A DNA stretch of 64,000 nt from Salegentibacter tibetensis (GCF_020164485.1 NZ_JAIQZA010000012.1:39133-103132); one strand, 5' to 3'. Positions 18,925-27,353 are shown, counted from the first letter of the stretch. Notes: a model not told the origin generated them from the sequence alone. Program-made: numbers and translations.

Positions 18925-19910
18925 TTAAGCAGTTACCCTGGCTCGGTTGTATTTATTACGGTATTGCACCGGGGAAATTCCGGTTATTTTCTTAAATGTA
19001 TTTCGAAACGCTTTTTCGTCTGAATAACCGACTTCATACATTACTTCGCCCACTTTCTCGCGTGAAGTTTCCAGGCTTCGTTTGGCAGCTTCCACTTTTA
19101 CGCGTTGTGTGTATTGGCTAATAGTATTATTGGTTGCTTTTTTAAATCGGCGTTCCAGGCTTCTGCGGCTTACAGCAAATCGGTTGGCAAGATTGTCTAC
19201 ATTTATTTTTTCTTGAAAATGAGCTTCAATATATTCCTGTACTTTTTTCACGGTCGGGTCTTCGTGACTTTTCTGACCTTCAAAAATTCGAAATGCTGAT
19301 TGTTCGGCTTTGTCCATATCAATCATAAAAGCTTTGGAAGTAAGAATTGCCATTTCCCGACCGGCGTATTTTTCAACTAAATATAGGAGTAAGTTCAGGT
19401 AAGAATATGCACCACCGCTGGTGTAAATTCCGGAATCTTCAGTTAAAATTTTATCCGGTAACAAGTTTGCTTTGGGGTAGCGGGATTTAAAATTTTCAGC
19501 GTGAATCCAGTGAGTTGAACATTGTTTCCCATCTAAAAGTCCAGTTTCTGCCAGGAAAAAAGCCGCCACACATAAACTGGCAATTTCGGTTCCCAATTTA
19601 TACTGTTTCTTGAGCCACGGATAAAATCTTTATTTCGCTCAAGAGCGATTTCCGGTTCGTCGTGGATGGCCGGGATAATTATAAGATCTGTTTTTGTGAT
19701 CTCATCAATCATTTTTTCAGGGTTTACCGAAAAAAGCCCGTTGGTTTGCTCGGTAGGTTTGGAGATACCTACCAGTTCATTTTCAAAAAGTGGTTCCCTA
19801 CCTCATTGTTGTAAAAAGCCATTCACCTGGTTGAAAATTTGATGGGCACCCACAATATTCACCAAACTGGTATGGCCTTTAGGAATTAGGATGGAAATAT
19901 GCTTTTTCAT
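18925..19910 (-). pseudogene. GlxA-type AraC family regulator, broken by a stop and a frameshift
   Basis: The C-terminal part reads as an intact two-helix AraC DNA-binding domain (SRRSLERRFKKAT and VGYSDEKAFRNTFKKITGISP), preceded by the end of a DJ-1/PfpI-like domain (GTEIASLCVAAFFLAETG). The N-terminal half lies upstream to an ATG at 19910 (MKKHISILIPKGHTSLVNIV). Two lesions separate the parts: an in-frame TGA at 19803-19805 (codon 36) and a one-base loss near 19619-19622, where DF-I-PWLKK is expected. The apparent start near 19596 is a TTG inside the domain and is not credible. Two separate lesions argue against a sequencing error. Confidence 0.85.
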
Positions 19911-20255
19911 TTAAACCTTTTTTAAGTTGAAATTCAGAAGTCTTAAGTTAATGTAAATCTGATAGTTTCAATTTCAGGCTTAAACAAAAATTAAAATTCC
20001 TGCAGACAAACCTTTGTCACATTGCCTGTTTAATTTTGATTATCACTTTAAACCAAAAACTTATAGCAACTCAAAAAGTATTTCTAAGCATCCTGAACAT
20101 TTTTGTTAAAAAGTTCTTCGGAAGGATTGATAAACACCTATGATTATATGGCCGAAACCATATCTTTTTCTGAACCGCGCAACACCTTAATAAGAATTGC
20201 CACAATTCGGTCAAATCGTTTTAGGGCTTCAGGAATATAAGTTATCTTAATTAGG
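19911..20255. other. Gene-free stretch with a regulator remnant
   Basis: AT-rich DNA without an intact frame. The only coding-like signal is the short YafY-like scrap on the minus strand at 20144-20240. No promoter of the Bacteroidota consensus or terminator was seen. Confidence 0.5.
20144..20240 (-). pseudogene. Scrap of a YafY-like HTH regulator
   Basis: On the minus strand from 20240 the frame reads YIPEALKRFDRIVAILI, which resembles the N-terminus of YafY/DeoR-type HTH-WYL regulators, where KRFDRIVAILIQLQ is common. It then jumps to KVLRGSEKDMVSAI, resembling a segment much further along such proteins, and ends at a stop (20144-20146). I infer an internally deleted remnant. The match is by eye and short. 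Such regulators often control PhnB/VOC/SRPBCC genes of the type found at 22-26 kb. Confidence 0.35.
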
Positions 20256-21935
20256 TTATATTTTGTTTAACTCATCCATAAAAGCGGGTCGGTTATTATA
20301 TTGTTCTCTCAGATTTTTTATTAACTCATCGGCTTCAGCAACACCTCCTAAGTTTTTCATTCGTTTTAAATATCCGCAGGCAGTTTGATAATGGTTCCTA
20401 CCCACATTTTTACTTAAGTATTTTGAAATCTGTTCGGTGTACATTTTAAGCAAATCAGGAGTGTAATCTGTAGCAAGATATGGTTCATAATATTGAAGAT
20501 TTTGTAAATATGGATTAATTTTAAGATAGGATAACAGTTCTTTCCACATTGCCTCCTTGATATATATCTTAGTAAGCAGTTCATTTTTAACCCTACCGTG
20601 TTGGTTTTTTATTTCGCTTAATAAATCCTGTACAAAACCCGGCCAATCTTCCCTGGGAATTTGTGCCCTAAGCACCTCAAAATAATCTTGTTCGTTCCTG
20701 AAACTATCAATAAATAAAATGCGTGCGTATTTGATAATTTCTTCTGAATCTTTCATTGTTTGCGCAATCTTTAAAAGCCAATTATACCATTCGGTAACCA
20801 ATCCCGGCTTATCGATTTTGTTATGTTCAATCCCGTCTTTACATATTTCTTTCGCCTTTTTAAAATTTTTATGTTTCACTGCTTTTTCAATTTCACTGCG
20901 CTTTATGGCAGGATTGTCCAAATGATGCTCAATAAAATCAGCTACCTCATCTTCATCTTTAAACTGCCTTAAGATTGATAATTGAATGGATTGAGCCTCT
21001 TCTATTTCGTATTTGCCATTTACTGTTTCCAGCAGTTTTAATATTTCATCAGCTTCATCTTCATTTTTAGAAAGGTTTTTCGCAATATTAAGCATGGACA
21101 GATGCCAGTTCCAACCCTCATATATTTTTTTCTGAAAGGATGTAAGGCAATAGGTAAAGAATGTAATTCTTAATTCTTCCGGAAGGTCTTCATTAGCAAG
21201 CTGATATAACATATTTTCGGCAAAATCTATATGATAGCCAATATCGGCATTACTATCATCACCAAATTCAAACGCAGCTGTCATCTCCTCTAGTAAAGCA
21301 GTATTAAAATAAAAAACCTTTTCAAAATCACTATTATTATAAAAAGATTGGGAATGATCAAGAAAGGGTTCCATAGCGCGTACCATTCTAGGCATTTCCG
21401 CCCAACCTATAAAACCGTCCCTTCCAGCTGCGCTATTTAATACAGATTGAATTTGTTTTGCAAAATAATCTTTGTTTTGACACTCCACCAAATCACTGAA
21501 ACTAGCAAAAAAAGTATTTCTAAATTCCTGATTTTTTGTACAGTTTTCCTGAATAAATTTCCTCAATTCAACATCTGGAATTTTCACCAAAACCTCTTCT
21601 ACCTGTTGGTATAAAGGTTTCCGGTTTTTAACTTTAGAAACCTCATTAACGTTCATACTTTTAATGGAAGTTTCTCTAATGGCAAATAAAACCGCTACCA
21701 TATGTTTGCAAACAGGCCCATAATCATAGGGGCAATCGCAACTATGTTTAACAATTAAACCCTCTTCTAAAACCATTTTCACACAATATTCATCACTACC
21801 CAGCACTTGAGCTTCATAATTACCGGGTTTTATTTCTACCAGATTGTTTACCTGACTATCTTCAAAATAAGAAAAACCACGACTCAATATTTTTTCTTCA
21901 ATGTAGTTTTCGAAACTTTCAAAAGGAATAAGCAT
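20256..21935 (-). CDS. SWIM zinc-finger protein
   Basis: A 559-residue protein with a SWIM zinc-finger signature near the N-terminus: Cys66, Cys68, Cys76 and His78 in HSCDCPYDYGPVCKHM. The rest (about 100-559) is helical and TPR-like, without a recognisable catalytic motif. SWIM fingers bind DNA or protein. In bacteria these proteins often accompany SWI2/SNF2 helicases, but none lies near here. It is isolated between decayed regulator genes and the VOC/SRPBCC group. The exact function is unknown. Confidence 0.85.
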   Translation of the reverse strand: MLIPFESFENYIEEKILSRGFSYFEDSQVNNLVEIKPGNYEAQVLGSDEYCVKMVLEEGLIVKHSCDCPYDYGPVCKHMVAVLFAIRETSIKSMNVNEVSKVKNRKPLYQQVEEVLVKIPDVELRKFIQENCTKNQEFRNTFFASFSDLVECQNKDYFAKQIQSVLNSAAGRDGFIGWAEMPRMVRAMEPFLDHSQSFYNNSDFEKVFYFNTALLEEMTAAFEFGDDSNADIGYHIDFAENMLYQLANEDLPEELRITFFTYCLTSFQKKIYEGWNWHLSMLNIAKNLSKNEDEADEILKLLETVNGKYEIEEAQSIQLSILRQFKDEDEVADFIEHHLDNPAIKRSEIEKAVKHKNFKKAKEICKDGIEHNKIDKPGLVTEWYNWLLKIAQTMKDSEEIIKYARILFIDSFRNEQDYFEVLRAQIPREDWPGFVQDLLSEIKNQHGRVKNELLTKIYIKEAMWKELLSYLKINPYLQNLQYYEPYLATDYTPDLLKMYTEQISKYLSKNVGRNHYQTACGYLKRMKNLGGVAEADELIKNLREQYNNRPAFMDELNKI

Positions 21936-22084
21936 ATTTTTAAAATAAATTGATAATACGAAGATACTTCACTGATTTTAAAAACGTGATAATTTTGTCG
22001 TAATCTCCCCCAAAACTTGGCGTATTTCCCCCATACGATTTTATTATAAAGGGAGTAACTTTATGATAACCAATCAAAAGAGAA

Positions 22085-22465
22085 ATGTTTCGGTATTCTA
22101 TAGTATTCAGCAGCTTTTCGGTAAACGATATTGAGGTGGCGCAAGATTTTTATACAAATGTGCTGGGATTTTCAGTAAAAAATAATTCTATGGGAATTCT
22201 TGAACTTGAAATCCCGAACGCTAACAATATCATTATTTATCCAAAACCTGATCACAAACCAGCAGTTTTTACAGTAATGAATATTCCAGTGGAAAATATA
22301 GAGGTTGCTGTAGATCTCCTCACGGAAAAAGGAATTCAGTTTGAACAGTACGAAGGCGAGATTGCTACAGACGAAAAGGGGATTTGTAGAAGCGATGGAA
22401 AGGGACCGAACATTGCCTGGTTTAAGGATCCTGTGGGAAATATTTTATCGATTTTGGAAGATTGA
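22085..22465 (+). CDS. VOC (glyoxalase/bleomycin-resistance) family protein
   Basis: A 126-residue single-domain vicinal-oxygen-chelate fold protein. Features are the start of the first beta-alpha-beta module (VFSSFSVNDIEVAQDFYTNVLGF), then IIIYPKPDHKPAVFTVMNIPV, and the last module ending KDPVGNILSILED with the typical DP.GN..... tail. Metal ligands cannot be assigned with confidence. It is first in a same-strand run with the PhnB-like gene (26 bases later) and the SRPBCC gene. Confidence 0.88.
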   Translation: MFRYSIVFSSFSVNDIEVAQDFYTNVLGFSVKNNSMGILELEIPNANNIIIYPKPDHKPAVFTVMNIPVENIEVAVDLLTEKGIQFEQYEGEIATDEKGICRSDGKGPNIAWFKDPVGNILSILED

Positions 22466-22490
22466 TGCATACCCAACAAATAACAATAAG

Positions 22491-23435
22491 ATGAAAACAC
22501 AAAAAATAATTCCTAATCTCTGGTTTAACCCTGAGAAATTTCCAGTTGAAAAAGCTGTTGAATTTTATAAATCGGTTTTTAAAAATGTCAAGATTGAAAC
22601 GATTGCCCGTTATGGGGAATCGGAGAAGGAAATCCACGACCAAAAACCCGGCAGTGTGATGACAGTTAAATTTTCTATTGAAAACCACGAATTTGTTGGC
22701 TTAAATGGTGGGCCGTATTTTCAGTTTAATCCTTCGGTGTCCTTTTTTGTGCTTTGCAACTCGGAAGAGGAAATTGACGGGTTATGGGAAAAATTAAAAG
22801 AAAACGGACAGGTTTTAATGCCTTTAGATAAATACGACTGGAGCCCGAAATATGCCTGGGTTCAGGATAAGTTCGGGGTAAACTGGCAATTAATGCTTGA
22901 AAAATCTTCAACCACGCAACAAAAAATAATTCCCTGTTTTTTCTTTACCGGGAAAAGTCACGGCAAAGCCGAAGAAGCAGTACAATTCTATACTTCAGTA
23001 TTTAAAAATTCGAATATTGAAGGAATTCTAAAATATACTGAAGAAGATAATAATGATTACGCTTTGGGAACAGTAAAGCACGCTCAATTTCAGCTGGAAG
23101 GACAAACCTTTATGACAATGGACAGCGGGATGGAAAACGACTTTCCGTTTAGTGAAGCCATCTCTTTTATTATCGATTGCCACACCCAGGAAGAAATTGA
23201 TTATTACTGGAACAAACTCTCCGCAGTTCCTGAAGCTGAGCAATGTGGCTGGCTAAAAGATAAATTCGGAGTTTCCTGGCAAGTTGTGCCTGCAACGATA
23301 TTAAATAAAATGATGCAGGATCCCGATAACGCAAAAAGGGAGCGCGCCATCGCTTCCTTTATACAGATGAAGAAATTCAATCTTCAGCAATTAAAGTCAG
23401 ATTTTGAAGGCAAAATAACAACAATCAATAGATAA
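22491..23435 (+). CDS. Tandem PhnB-like (VOC) protein
   Basis: ATG at 22491 gives the family N-terminus MKTQKIIPNLWFN; the longer frame from 22341 overlaps the previous gene and is unlikely. The protein has two copies of the PhnB/3-demethylubiquinone-methyltransferase-like VOC domain, residues about 1-145 and 150-300. Each copy starts with KIIP...F and has EAVQFYTSVFKNS-type helices, and each ends with W..DKFGV.WQ. The repeat is plain in the sequence (YAWVQDKFGVNWQLM and CGWLKDKFGVSWQVV). The catalytic role is unknown. It is followed by the SRPBCC gene after 4 bases. Confidence 0.88.
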   Translation: MKTQKIIPNLWFNPEKFPVEKAVEFYKSVFKNVKIETIARYGESEKEIHDQKPGSVMTVKFSIENHEFVGLNGGPYFQFNPSVSFFVLCNSEEEIDGLWEKLKENGQVLMPLDKYDWSPKYAWVQDKFGVNWQLMLEKSSTTQQKIIPCFFFTGKSHGKAEEAVQFYTSVFKNSNIEGILKYTEEDNNDYALGTVKHAQFQLEGQTFMTMDSGMENDFPFSEAISFIIDCHTQEEIDYYWNKLSAVPEAEQCGWLKDKFGVSWQVVPATILNKMMQDPDNAKRERAIASFIQMKKFNLQQLKSDFEGKITTINR

Positions 23436-23439
23436 AATT

Positions 23440-24306
23440 ATGGAACGAAAAGATTTTACGGCTACAATTAATGCGCCGCGTGAAAAAGTGTGGGACGTCT
23501 TATGGAGCGATGAAACCTACCCAAAATGGACGGCGCCATTTAGCGAAGGCTCCCGGGCTAAAACTGATTGGAAAGAAGGCAGCAAAGTGTATTTTTTAAA
23601 TGCTGAAGGCGAAGGAATGGTGGCAGTGATCGATAAACGTAAAGATCCCGAGATTATGAATTTTAAACATCTCGGGATGGTTGATAAAAACGGGAATGAA
23701 GACCTGGAAAGTGAAAAGGTGAAAGCCTGGGCAGGAGCAATGGAAAAATATCGTTTAGAAGAGAAAAATGGGGAAACCCGTCTTACTGTTAATATGGATC
23801 TTGAGGACGAATACAAGGATTTTTTTCTAAAAACCTGGCCAAAGGCATTGGAGAAATTAAAAGAATTAGCTGAAGACGGCCACCCGATGCAAAACCCTAT
23901 AAATATTTCCACCAGCATTAATGCACCGATTCACAAGGTTTGGGAAGTTTGGAACGCCCCAGAACATATTGAAAACTGGAATGCAGCTTCAGATGACTGG
24001 CATACCACTTCAGCTAAAAATGATTTACGCAAAGGCGGGAAAATATCCAGTAGAATGGAAGCCAAAAATGGTAGTGCAAGTTTCGATTTTGAAGGTGTTT
24101 ATAATATAGTAAAACCTAAAGAACATCTTGCTTACACACTAACGGATGGAAGAAAAGTTAATGTAACTTTTAAAGCAAACGGTAAAACCACCGTTGTAGA
24201 GGAAAGCTTTGAAGCTGAAAGTGAAAATAGTCGTGAAATTCAGCAGCAAGGCTGGCAGGCGATTTTGGATAATTTTAAAAAGTATGTGGAACAGGGATGG
24301 GGCTAA
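23440..24306 (+). CDS. Double SRPBCC (AHSA1-like) domain protein
   Basis: The 288 residues contain two START-like domains: about 1-150 beginning FTATINAPREKVWDVLW and about 155-288 beginning INISTSINAPIHKVWEVW. Both carry the AHSA1 signature of an initial strand, an Ala-Pro, then VW, and a C-terminal amphipathic helix (WQAILDNFKKYVEQG). These small ligand-binding domains are widespread and rarely characterised. The gene ends the VOC-PhnB-SRPBCC run and is followed at once by a short terminator and the REP-associated transposase locus. Confidence 0.87.
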   Translation: MERKDFTATINAPREKVWDVLWSDETYPKWTAPFSEGSRAKTDWKEGSKVYFLNAEGEGMVAVIDKRKDPEIMNFKHLGMVDKNGNEDLESEKVKAWAGAMEKYRLEEKNGETRLTVNMDLEDEYKDFFLKTWPKALEKLKELAEDGHPMQNPINISTSINAPIHKVWEVWNAPEHIENWNAASDDWHTTSAKNDLRKGGKISSRMEAKNGSASFDFEGVYNIVKPKEHLAYTLTDGRKVNVTFKANGKTTVVEESFEAESENSREIQQQGWQAILDNFKKYVEQGWG

Positions 24307-24321
24307 AGTCCAGACTTTTTT
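24305..24321 (+). terminator. Short hairpin terminator
   Basis: AAAGTC-CA-GACTTT followed by a T run overlaps the stop codon of the SRPBCC gene. The stem is only 6 bp, so it is a weak candidate. Confidence 0.45.
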
Positions 24322-24331
24322 ATTATAGAAT

Positions 24332-24496
24332 CAGTTGGCTGAATCCAACTGGAAATTAAATTCTCTTGAGATTTAGTAAGTATAAGTAATAGAATGCAAG
24401 TTTAAGAATCATTTCATCAACTTGGATATAGTAAACTATTGCAGTCAGCTTTAGCTGACTGAAAATAGAAATTAATAAATGAGTGGCTTTAGCCAC
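24332..24496. repeat. Left three-hairpin REP module (A-B-C)
   Basis: Three palindromes in order. A: CAGTTGG, 6-base loop, CCAACTG (24332-24351). B: CAGTCAGCT, TT, AGCTGACTG (24442-24461). C: GTGGCT, TT, AGCCAC (24483-24496), followed by ATTAAAGCA. The same A-B-C order returns in the same orientation on the other side of the transposase gene at 24994-25120. Confidence 0.8.
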
Positions 24497-24512
24497 ATTA
24501 AAGCACAAAATT

Positions 24513-24944
24513 ATGAGCTGGGTAAGAATTTGGATCCATGTGGTCTTTTCAACAAAAAACAGGACACCTTTTTTACAAACCAAAGAAATTAGAAATAAGT
24601 TATTTCAGCACATCAGGCAAAATGCAAGAGAGAAAGGCATCTGGCTTGATTGTATAAATGGTTATAAAGACCATGCACATTGTTTATTAACCCTTGGCAA
24701 AGATCAACAATTAAGTAAAGTGGTTCAGCTAATTAAAGGTGAATCTTCCTACTGGATTAATAAAAATGAGCTAATCTCCCACAAATTTATGTGGCAGGAT
24801 GATTACTGGGCGGTAGGGGTGAGTGAGACACATTTACAAGCAGTTCGGAACTATATCTATAATCAGGAAAATCATCATAAATCAATGAATTTTAAAGAAG
24901 AAGTAAGTGAGTTTATGAGAAAATATGATTGGGAGTTTAAATGA
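24513..24944 (+). CDS. REP-associated tyrosine transposase (Y1_Tnp/IS200-like)
   Basis: The ATG at 24513 (MSWVRIWIHVVFSTKNR) is chosen over 24483, which lies inside a hairpin. The 143 residues show the HUH motif as His54-Ala-His56 (DHAHCLL). The catalytic tyrosine is probably Tyr114 in YIYNQENHHK, as in PF01797 proteins. The length fits single-domain IS200-like/RAYT enzymes that nick single-stranded DNA at hairpins. The enzyme appears intact, and the flanking palindromes are the likely substrates. It sits between the SRPBCC gene and a PhnB-like gene. Confidence 0.9.
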   Translation: MSWVRIWIHVVFSTKNRTPFLQTKEIRNKLFQHIRQNAREKGIWLDCINGYKDHAHCLLTLGKDQQLSKVVQLIKGESSYWINKNELISHKFMWQDDYWAVGVSETHLQAVRNYIYNQENHHKSMNFKEEVSEFMRKYDWEFK

Positions 24945-24993
24945 TAGAATCATGAGGCTAAAGCCCAATAATAAATGATTACAGAATTAGCAT

Positions 24994-25120
24994 CAGTTGG
25001 TTGAAGCCAACTGCAATAGTTTTAACAAGAATATAAATCTATTTCTAAAAGTAAAATATTAATCGCAGTCAGTTTGAGCTGACTGTTAAAAGGTATTAAG
25101 AGCATAGTAGCTTTAGCCAC
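24994..25120. repeat. Right three-hairpin REP module (A'-B'-C')
   Basis: A': CAGTTGG...CCAACTG (24994-25013). B': CAGTCAG...CTGACTG (25066-25085). C': GTAGCTTTAGCCAC (25107-25120), followed by ATTTAAGCA. Order, spacing and orientation parallel the left module, with diverged sequence between hairpins. Confidence 0.8.
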
Positions 25121-25214
25121 ATTTAAGCATTAAAACTTAAAACTAGATAATAAGAGATATTGTATAAAACTCGCTAAAGCCAATTATAATAAATTCATAA
25201 CAAATACTAACCTG

Positions 25215-25254
25215 GCTTCAAAAAGATCTCTTTTTTGGGATTTTGAAGCTTTTA
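25215..25254 (+). terminator. Hairpin with T run upstream of a VOC gene
   Basis: GCTTCAAAA (25215-25223) pairs with TTTTGAAGC (25241-25249), followed by TTTT. It stands just before the VOC gene start at 25270, so it may end transcription from the REP locus or act as a leader hairpin. Confidence 0.5.
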
Positions 25255-25269
25255 AAACCAAGTATTATC

Positions 25270-25704
25270 ATGGCAACACTAAATCCTTATTTAAATTTTA
25301 ACGGCAATACCGAAGAAGCCTTCAACTTTTATAAATCGGTTTTTGGAGGAGATTTTACCAATTTGATGCGTTTTAAAGAAATGCCACCGGGAGAAATAGG
25401 GGCAGATGAAATTCCTAAAGAATATGAAAATCAAATTATGCACGTTTCCCTGCCTATAGGTGACAGCGTTCTAATGGGATCTGATTGTATTGAAGAATTT
25501 GGGCAAAAAGCCGTTTTTGGAAGCAGCAATTATGTCTCGGTGACACCCAATAGCGAAGAAGAAACCCGACGACTTTTTAAAGAACTTTCTACTGGCGGTG
25601 AAATTGAAATGCCCCTGGAAGAAATGTTCTGGGGTGATCTTTTTGCCAGTTTTTCCGATAAATTCGGAATAAAATGGATGCTTAATTATGCGATGAAGAA
25701 ATAA
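25270..25704 (+). CDS. PhnB-like VOC family protein
   Basis: ATG at 25270 gives MATLNPYLNFNGNTEEAFNFYKSVFGG, the standard N-terminus of single-domain PhnB-like proteins; the frame from 25243 is an unlikely extension through the hairpin. The 144-residue length is normal for the family. Later features are HVSLPIGDSVLMGSD and the C-terminal FSDKFGIKWMLNY. Function in the cell is unknown. It belongs to the same accessory group as the PhnB and SRPBCC genes upstream of the transposase and may once have been contiguous with them. Confidence 0.88.
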   Translation: MATLNPYLNFNGNTEEAFNFYKSVFGGDFTNLMRFKEMPPGEIGADEIPKEYENQIMHVSLPIGDSVLMGSDCIEEFGQKAVFGSSNYVSVTPNSEEETRRLFKELSTGGEIEMPLEEMFWGDLFASFSDKFGIKWMLNYAMKK

Positions 25705-25739
25705 ATATTCTTGGAAAAAATAACCAATAACTTATAATT

Positions 25740-26101
25740 ATGAAAAATTCATTTTTCGGCATAACCTTGTTTTTAATAGCAAGCTTGCCACTTGCAGCTC
25801 AGCAAAACACCAATGACAAAGATTTTTTGCTAAATTATTTTGAGGAAACCACTCAAAACCTGGAAAATGAAATCTCCGGACTTTCAAAAGAACAAATGCA
25901 TTTTAAACCTTCTGAAGAACAATGGTCTGTAAGTCAGTGTGTGGAGCATATTCATTAGAAAGCTTACGAAACCATATAAGTGATTCGCCTTATGGGACAT
26001 TAGATGCTTATCAATCTATGTTATTTATTGCCGGGCATTCAGCGAGGCATACGCTTCAGGTTGAAGAAGTAAAAGCTTCGGAGGAATTTCCAGAACAATA
26101 A
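25740..26101 (+). pseudogene. Exported DinB-like protein remnant with internal deletion
   Basis: The first part (25740-25958) has a signal peptide (MKNSFFGITLFLIASLPLAAQ) and the start of a DinB/DUF664 four-helix protein (FKPSEEQWSVSQCVEHI). It stops after 72 residues. One frame over, LESLRNHISDSPYGTLDAYQ and GHSARHTLQVEEVKASEEFP run to a stop at 26099-26101; this is the C-terminus of the same family, including the GHSARHT metal-ligand helix. By comparison with the usual length of about 170-190 residues, roughly 80 residues in the middle are missing. The gene is inactive in all likelihood. Confidence 0.8.
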
Positions 26102-26163
26102 TCATAGAAGGTTACGTCATTTAAAAATTTAAAACAAAACCTCTACCTAAACTTCAAATAAAT

Positions 26164-26382
26164 ATGGTTAAAGTCTTTAAAACCAATATTACAGATAAGA
26201 AATTGGCGAAAGAGTTTCTTAAGTCTATTCACTTAAATTTTCGAAGCTATAAAGCTAACTTTGATCTGGAAGATTGTGATAATATCCTTAGGATAGAATC
26301 TTTTAGCAGCGAAATTTGCAATGATTGTATTATTAATTTAATTACTGAAAAGGGTTACTATGCAGAAGAGTTGCCCGACTAA
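26164..26382 (+). CDS. Small conserved flavobacterial protein, HMA-like fold possible
   Basis: A 72-residue protein, MVKVFKTNITDKKLAKEFL, continuing with YKANFDLEDCDNILRIES and ending GYYAEELPD. The pattern beta-alpha-beta-beta-alpha-beta and size are reminiscent of heavy-metal-associated ferredoxin-like domains, but the CxxC metal motif is absent. I recall similar short proteins in Flavobacteriia, with no known function. It converges on the LpxH-like gene, the two stops being adjacent. Confidence 0.7.
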   Translation: MVKVFKTNITDKKLAKEFLKSIHLNFRSYKANFDLEDCDNILRIESFSSEICNDCIINLITEKGYYAEELPD

Positions 26383-27192
26383 TTATTTCTTAATCACGGT
26401 AATCGCGGCAAGTAAGGGTTTTTGAACCTTTTTGGTTTCGCTAAAATAAGCGAGGTTCCATTTTTTATCTTCATATTCCAGAACGCTTAGGTTTTCTACC
26501 CAATCGCCGGAATTTAAATACAGGCAGGTGCCTTTTTTATTGGTCTTTCTTATTATTTTGGGCTGGTGAATATGGCCGCAAATCACATATTTATAGCCGT
26601 TTTCAATTGCAAGATCTGAAACGGTTTTTTCAAAGTTGGTGATAAACCTGCCGGCACTCTTTACATTGTCCTTAATTTTTTTGGAAAGCGAATATTTCTT
26701 TTTCCCCAACCTTACCAAAATCTTGTTTAAAAAACGATTCACCAAAATTAACAAATCGTATCCCCAGCCACCAAGTTTAGCGATCCATTTTGCTTTTTGA
26801 ATTCCAACATCAAACACATCACCGTGAAAAAACCAGGCTTTTTTGCCATCCAGTTCTAAAACAAGTTTATCGGTAATTCGTAGATCGCCGATTTGTGTAT
26901 CGCTAAATTTTCGCAGGAATTCATCATGATTGCCGGTGATATAGATCACCTCGGTGCCATTGGTACTAAGATCAATAATCTTTTTAATAACTTCAAGATG
27001 GGGTTTTGGAAAATAACTTTTTCTAAACTGCCAGATATCGATAATATCCCCGTTCAATACCAATTTTTTAGGCTGGATGGTTTCCAGATACTCACTAAGT
27101 TCTGCGGCGTGAGCCCCAAAGGTACCAAGGTGTACATCTGAAATCACGACTATTTCTGGCTTTCTCTTGTTGGACAATTGCTTGGGTTTCAA
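26383..27192 (-). CDS. Metallophosphoesterase, UDP-2,3-diacylglucosamine diphosphatase-like
   Basis: A 269-residue calcineurin-like phosphoesterase. The metal motifs are in order: SDVHLG (about residues 18-23), NGDIID (about 47-52), TGNHDEFLRK (about 86-95), FFHGDVFD (about 119-126) and CGHIHQPK (about 205-212). This spacing matches LpxH, which makes lipid X in lipid A synthesis, and related UDP-2,3-diacylglucosamine diphosphatases of Bacteroidota. The precise substrate is inferred. Confidence 0.85.
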   Translation of the reverse strand: MKPKQLSNKRKPEIVVISDVHLGTFGAHAAELSEYLETIQPKKLVLNGDIIDIWQFRKSYFPKPHLEVIKKIIDLSTNGTEVIYITGNHDEFLRKFSDTQIGDLRITDKLVLELDGKKAWFFHGDVFDVGIQKAKWIAKLGGWGYDLLILVNRFLNKILVRLGKKKYSLSKKIKDNVKSAGRFITNFEKTVSDLAIENGYKYVICGHIHQPKIIRKTNKKGTCLYLNSGDWVENLSVLEYEDKKWNLAYFSETKKVQKPLLAAITVIKK

Positions 27193-27330
27193 TTAGTACA
27201 AATAACAGCATTTGGATGCTTTGAAATCTTTAATTTGCTTTATTGAATATTTATCAAATCATTAATAAGTCAGGGATTTGTTAGCTTAATATTAAATCAA
27301 CTTACATTTTCAAATATTGACTGAAAAAAT

Positions 27331-27338
27331 TACATTTG
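27331..27338 (+). promoter_or_regulatory. -7 promoter element upstream of aroC
   Basis: TACATTTG matches TAnnTTTG and lies 16 bases before the chosen ATG at 27354. It supports that start over the one at 27336, which would lie inside the element. The -33 TTG is not at the ideal distance. Confidence 0.45.
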
Positions 27339-27353
27339 TTCAAAATCACTAAA

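Larger units (their letters stand above)
24332..25120 (+). mobile_element. REP-associated tyrosine transposase locus (IS200/IS605-like)
   Basis: The unit comprises the left A-B-C hairpin module, a Y1-transposase-like gene (24513-24944), a short extra hairpin (GGCT-AA-AGCC, 24956-24965) and the right A-B-C module (24994-25120). Hairpins on both sides of a single-domain HUH transposase are the hallmark of IS200/IS605 elements and of immobile RAYT/REP loci. The exact cleavage ends cannot be placed from sequence alone. Confidence 0.7.
24945..25269. other. Gene-free stretch: right REP module and terminator-like hairpin
   Basis: Between the transposase and the next VOC gene lie a short hairpin (24956-24965), the right A-B-C REP module (24994-25120) and a terminator-like hairpin (25215-25254). 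No coding frame is supported; an upstream extension of the VOC gene from 25243 overlaps the hairpin and is rejected. Confidence 0.6.

Noticed and set aside
23517..23918. 133-codon minus-strand frame inside the SRPBCC gene
   Set aside because: Mirror of conserved coding sequence; no start signal and no recognisable domain.
24356..24583. 75-codon minus-strand frame across the left hairpins
   Set aside because: It crosses hairpins and the transposase start; its composition is hydrophobic noise.
24332..25120. CRISPR-like reading of the repeated hairpins
   Set aside because: Only two copies each of three different palindromes, with irregular spacing and no cas genes; REP-type hairpins explain them better.
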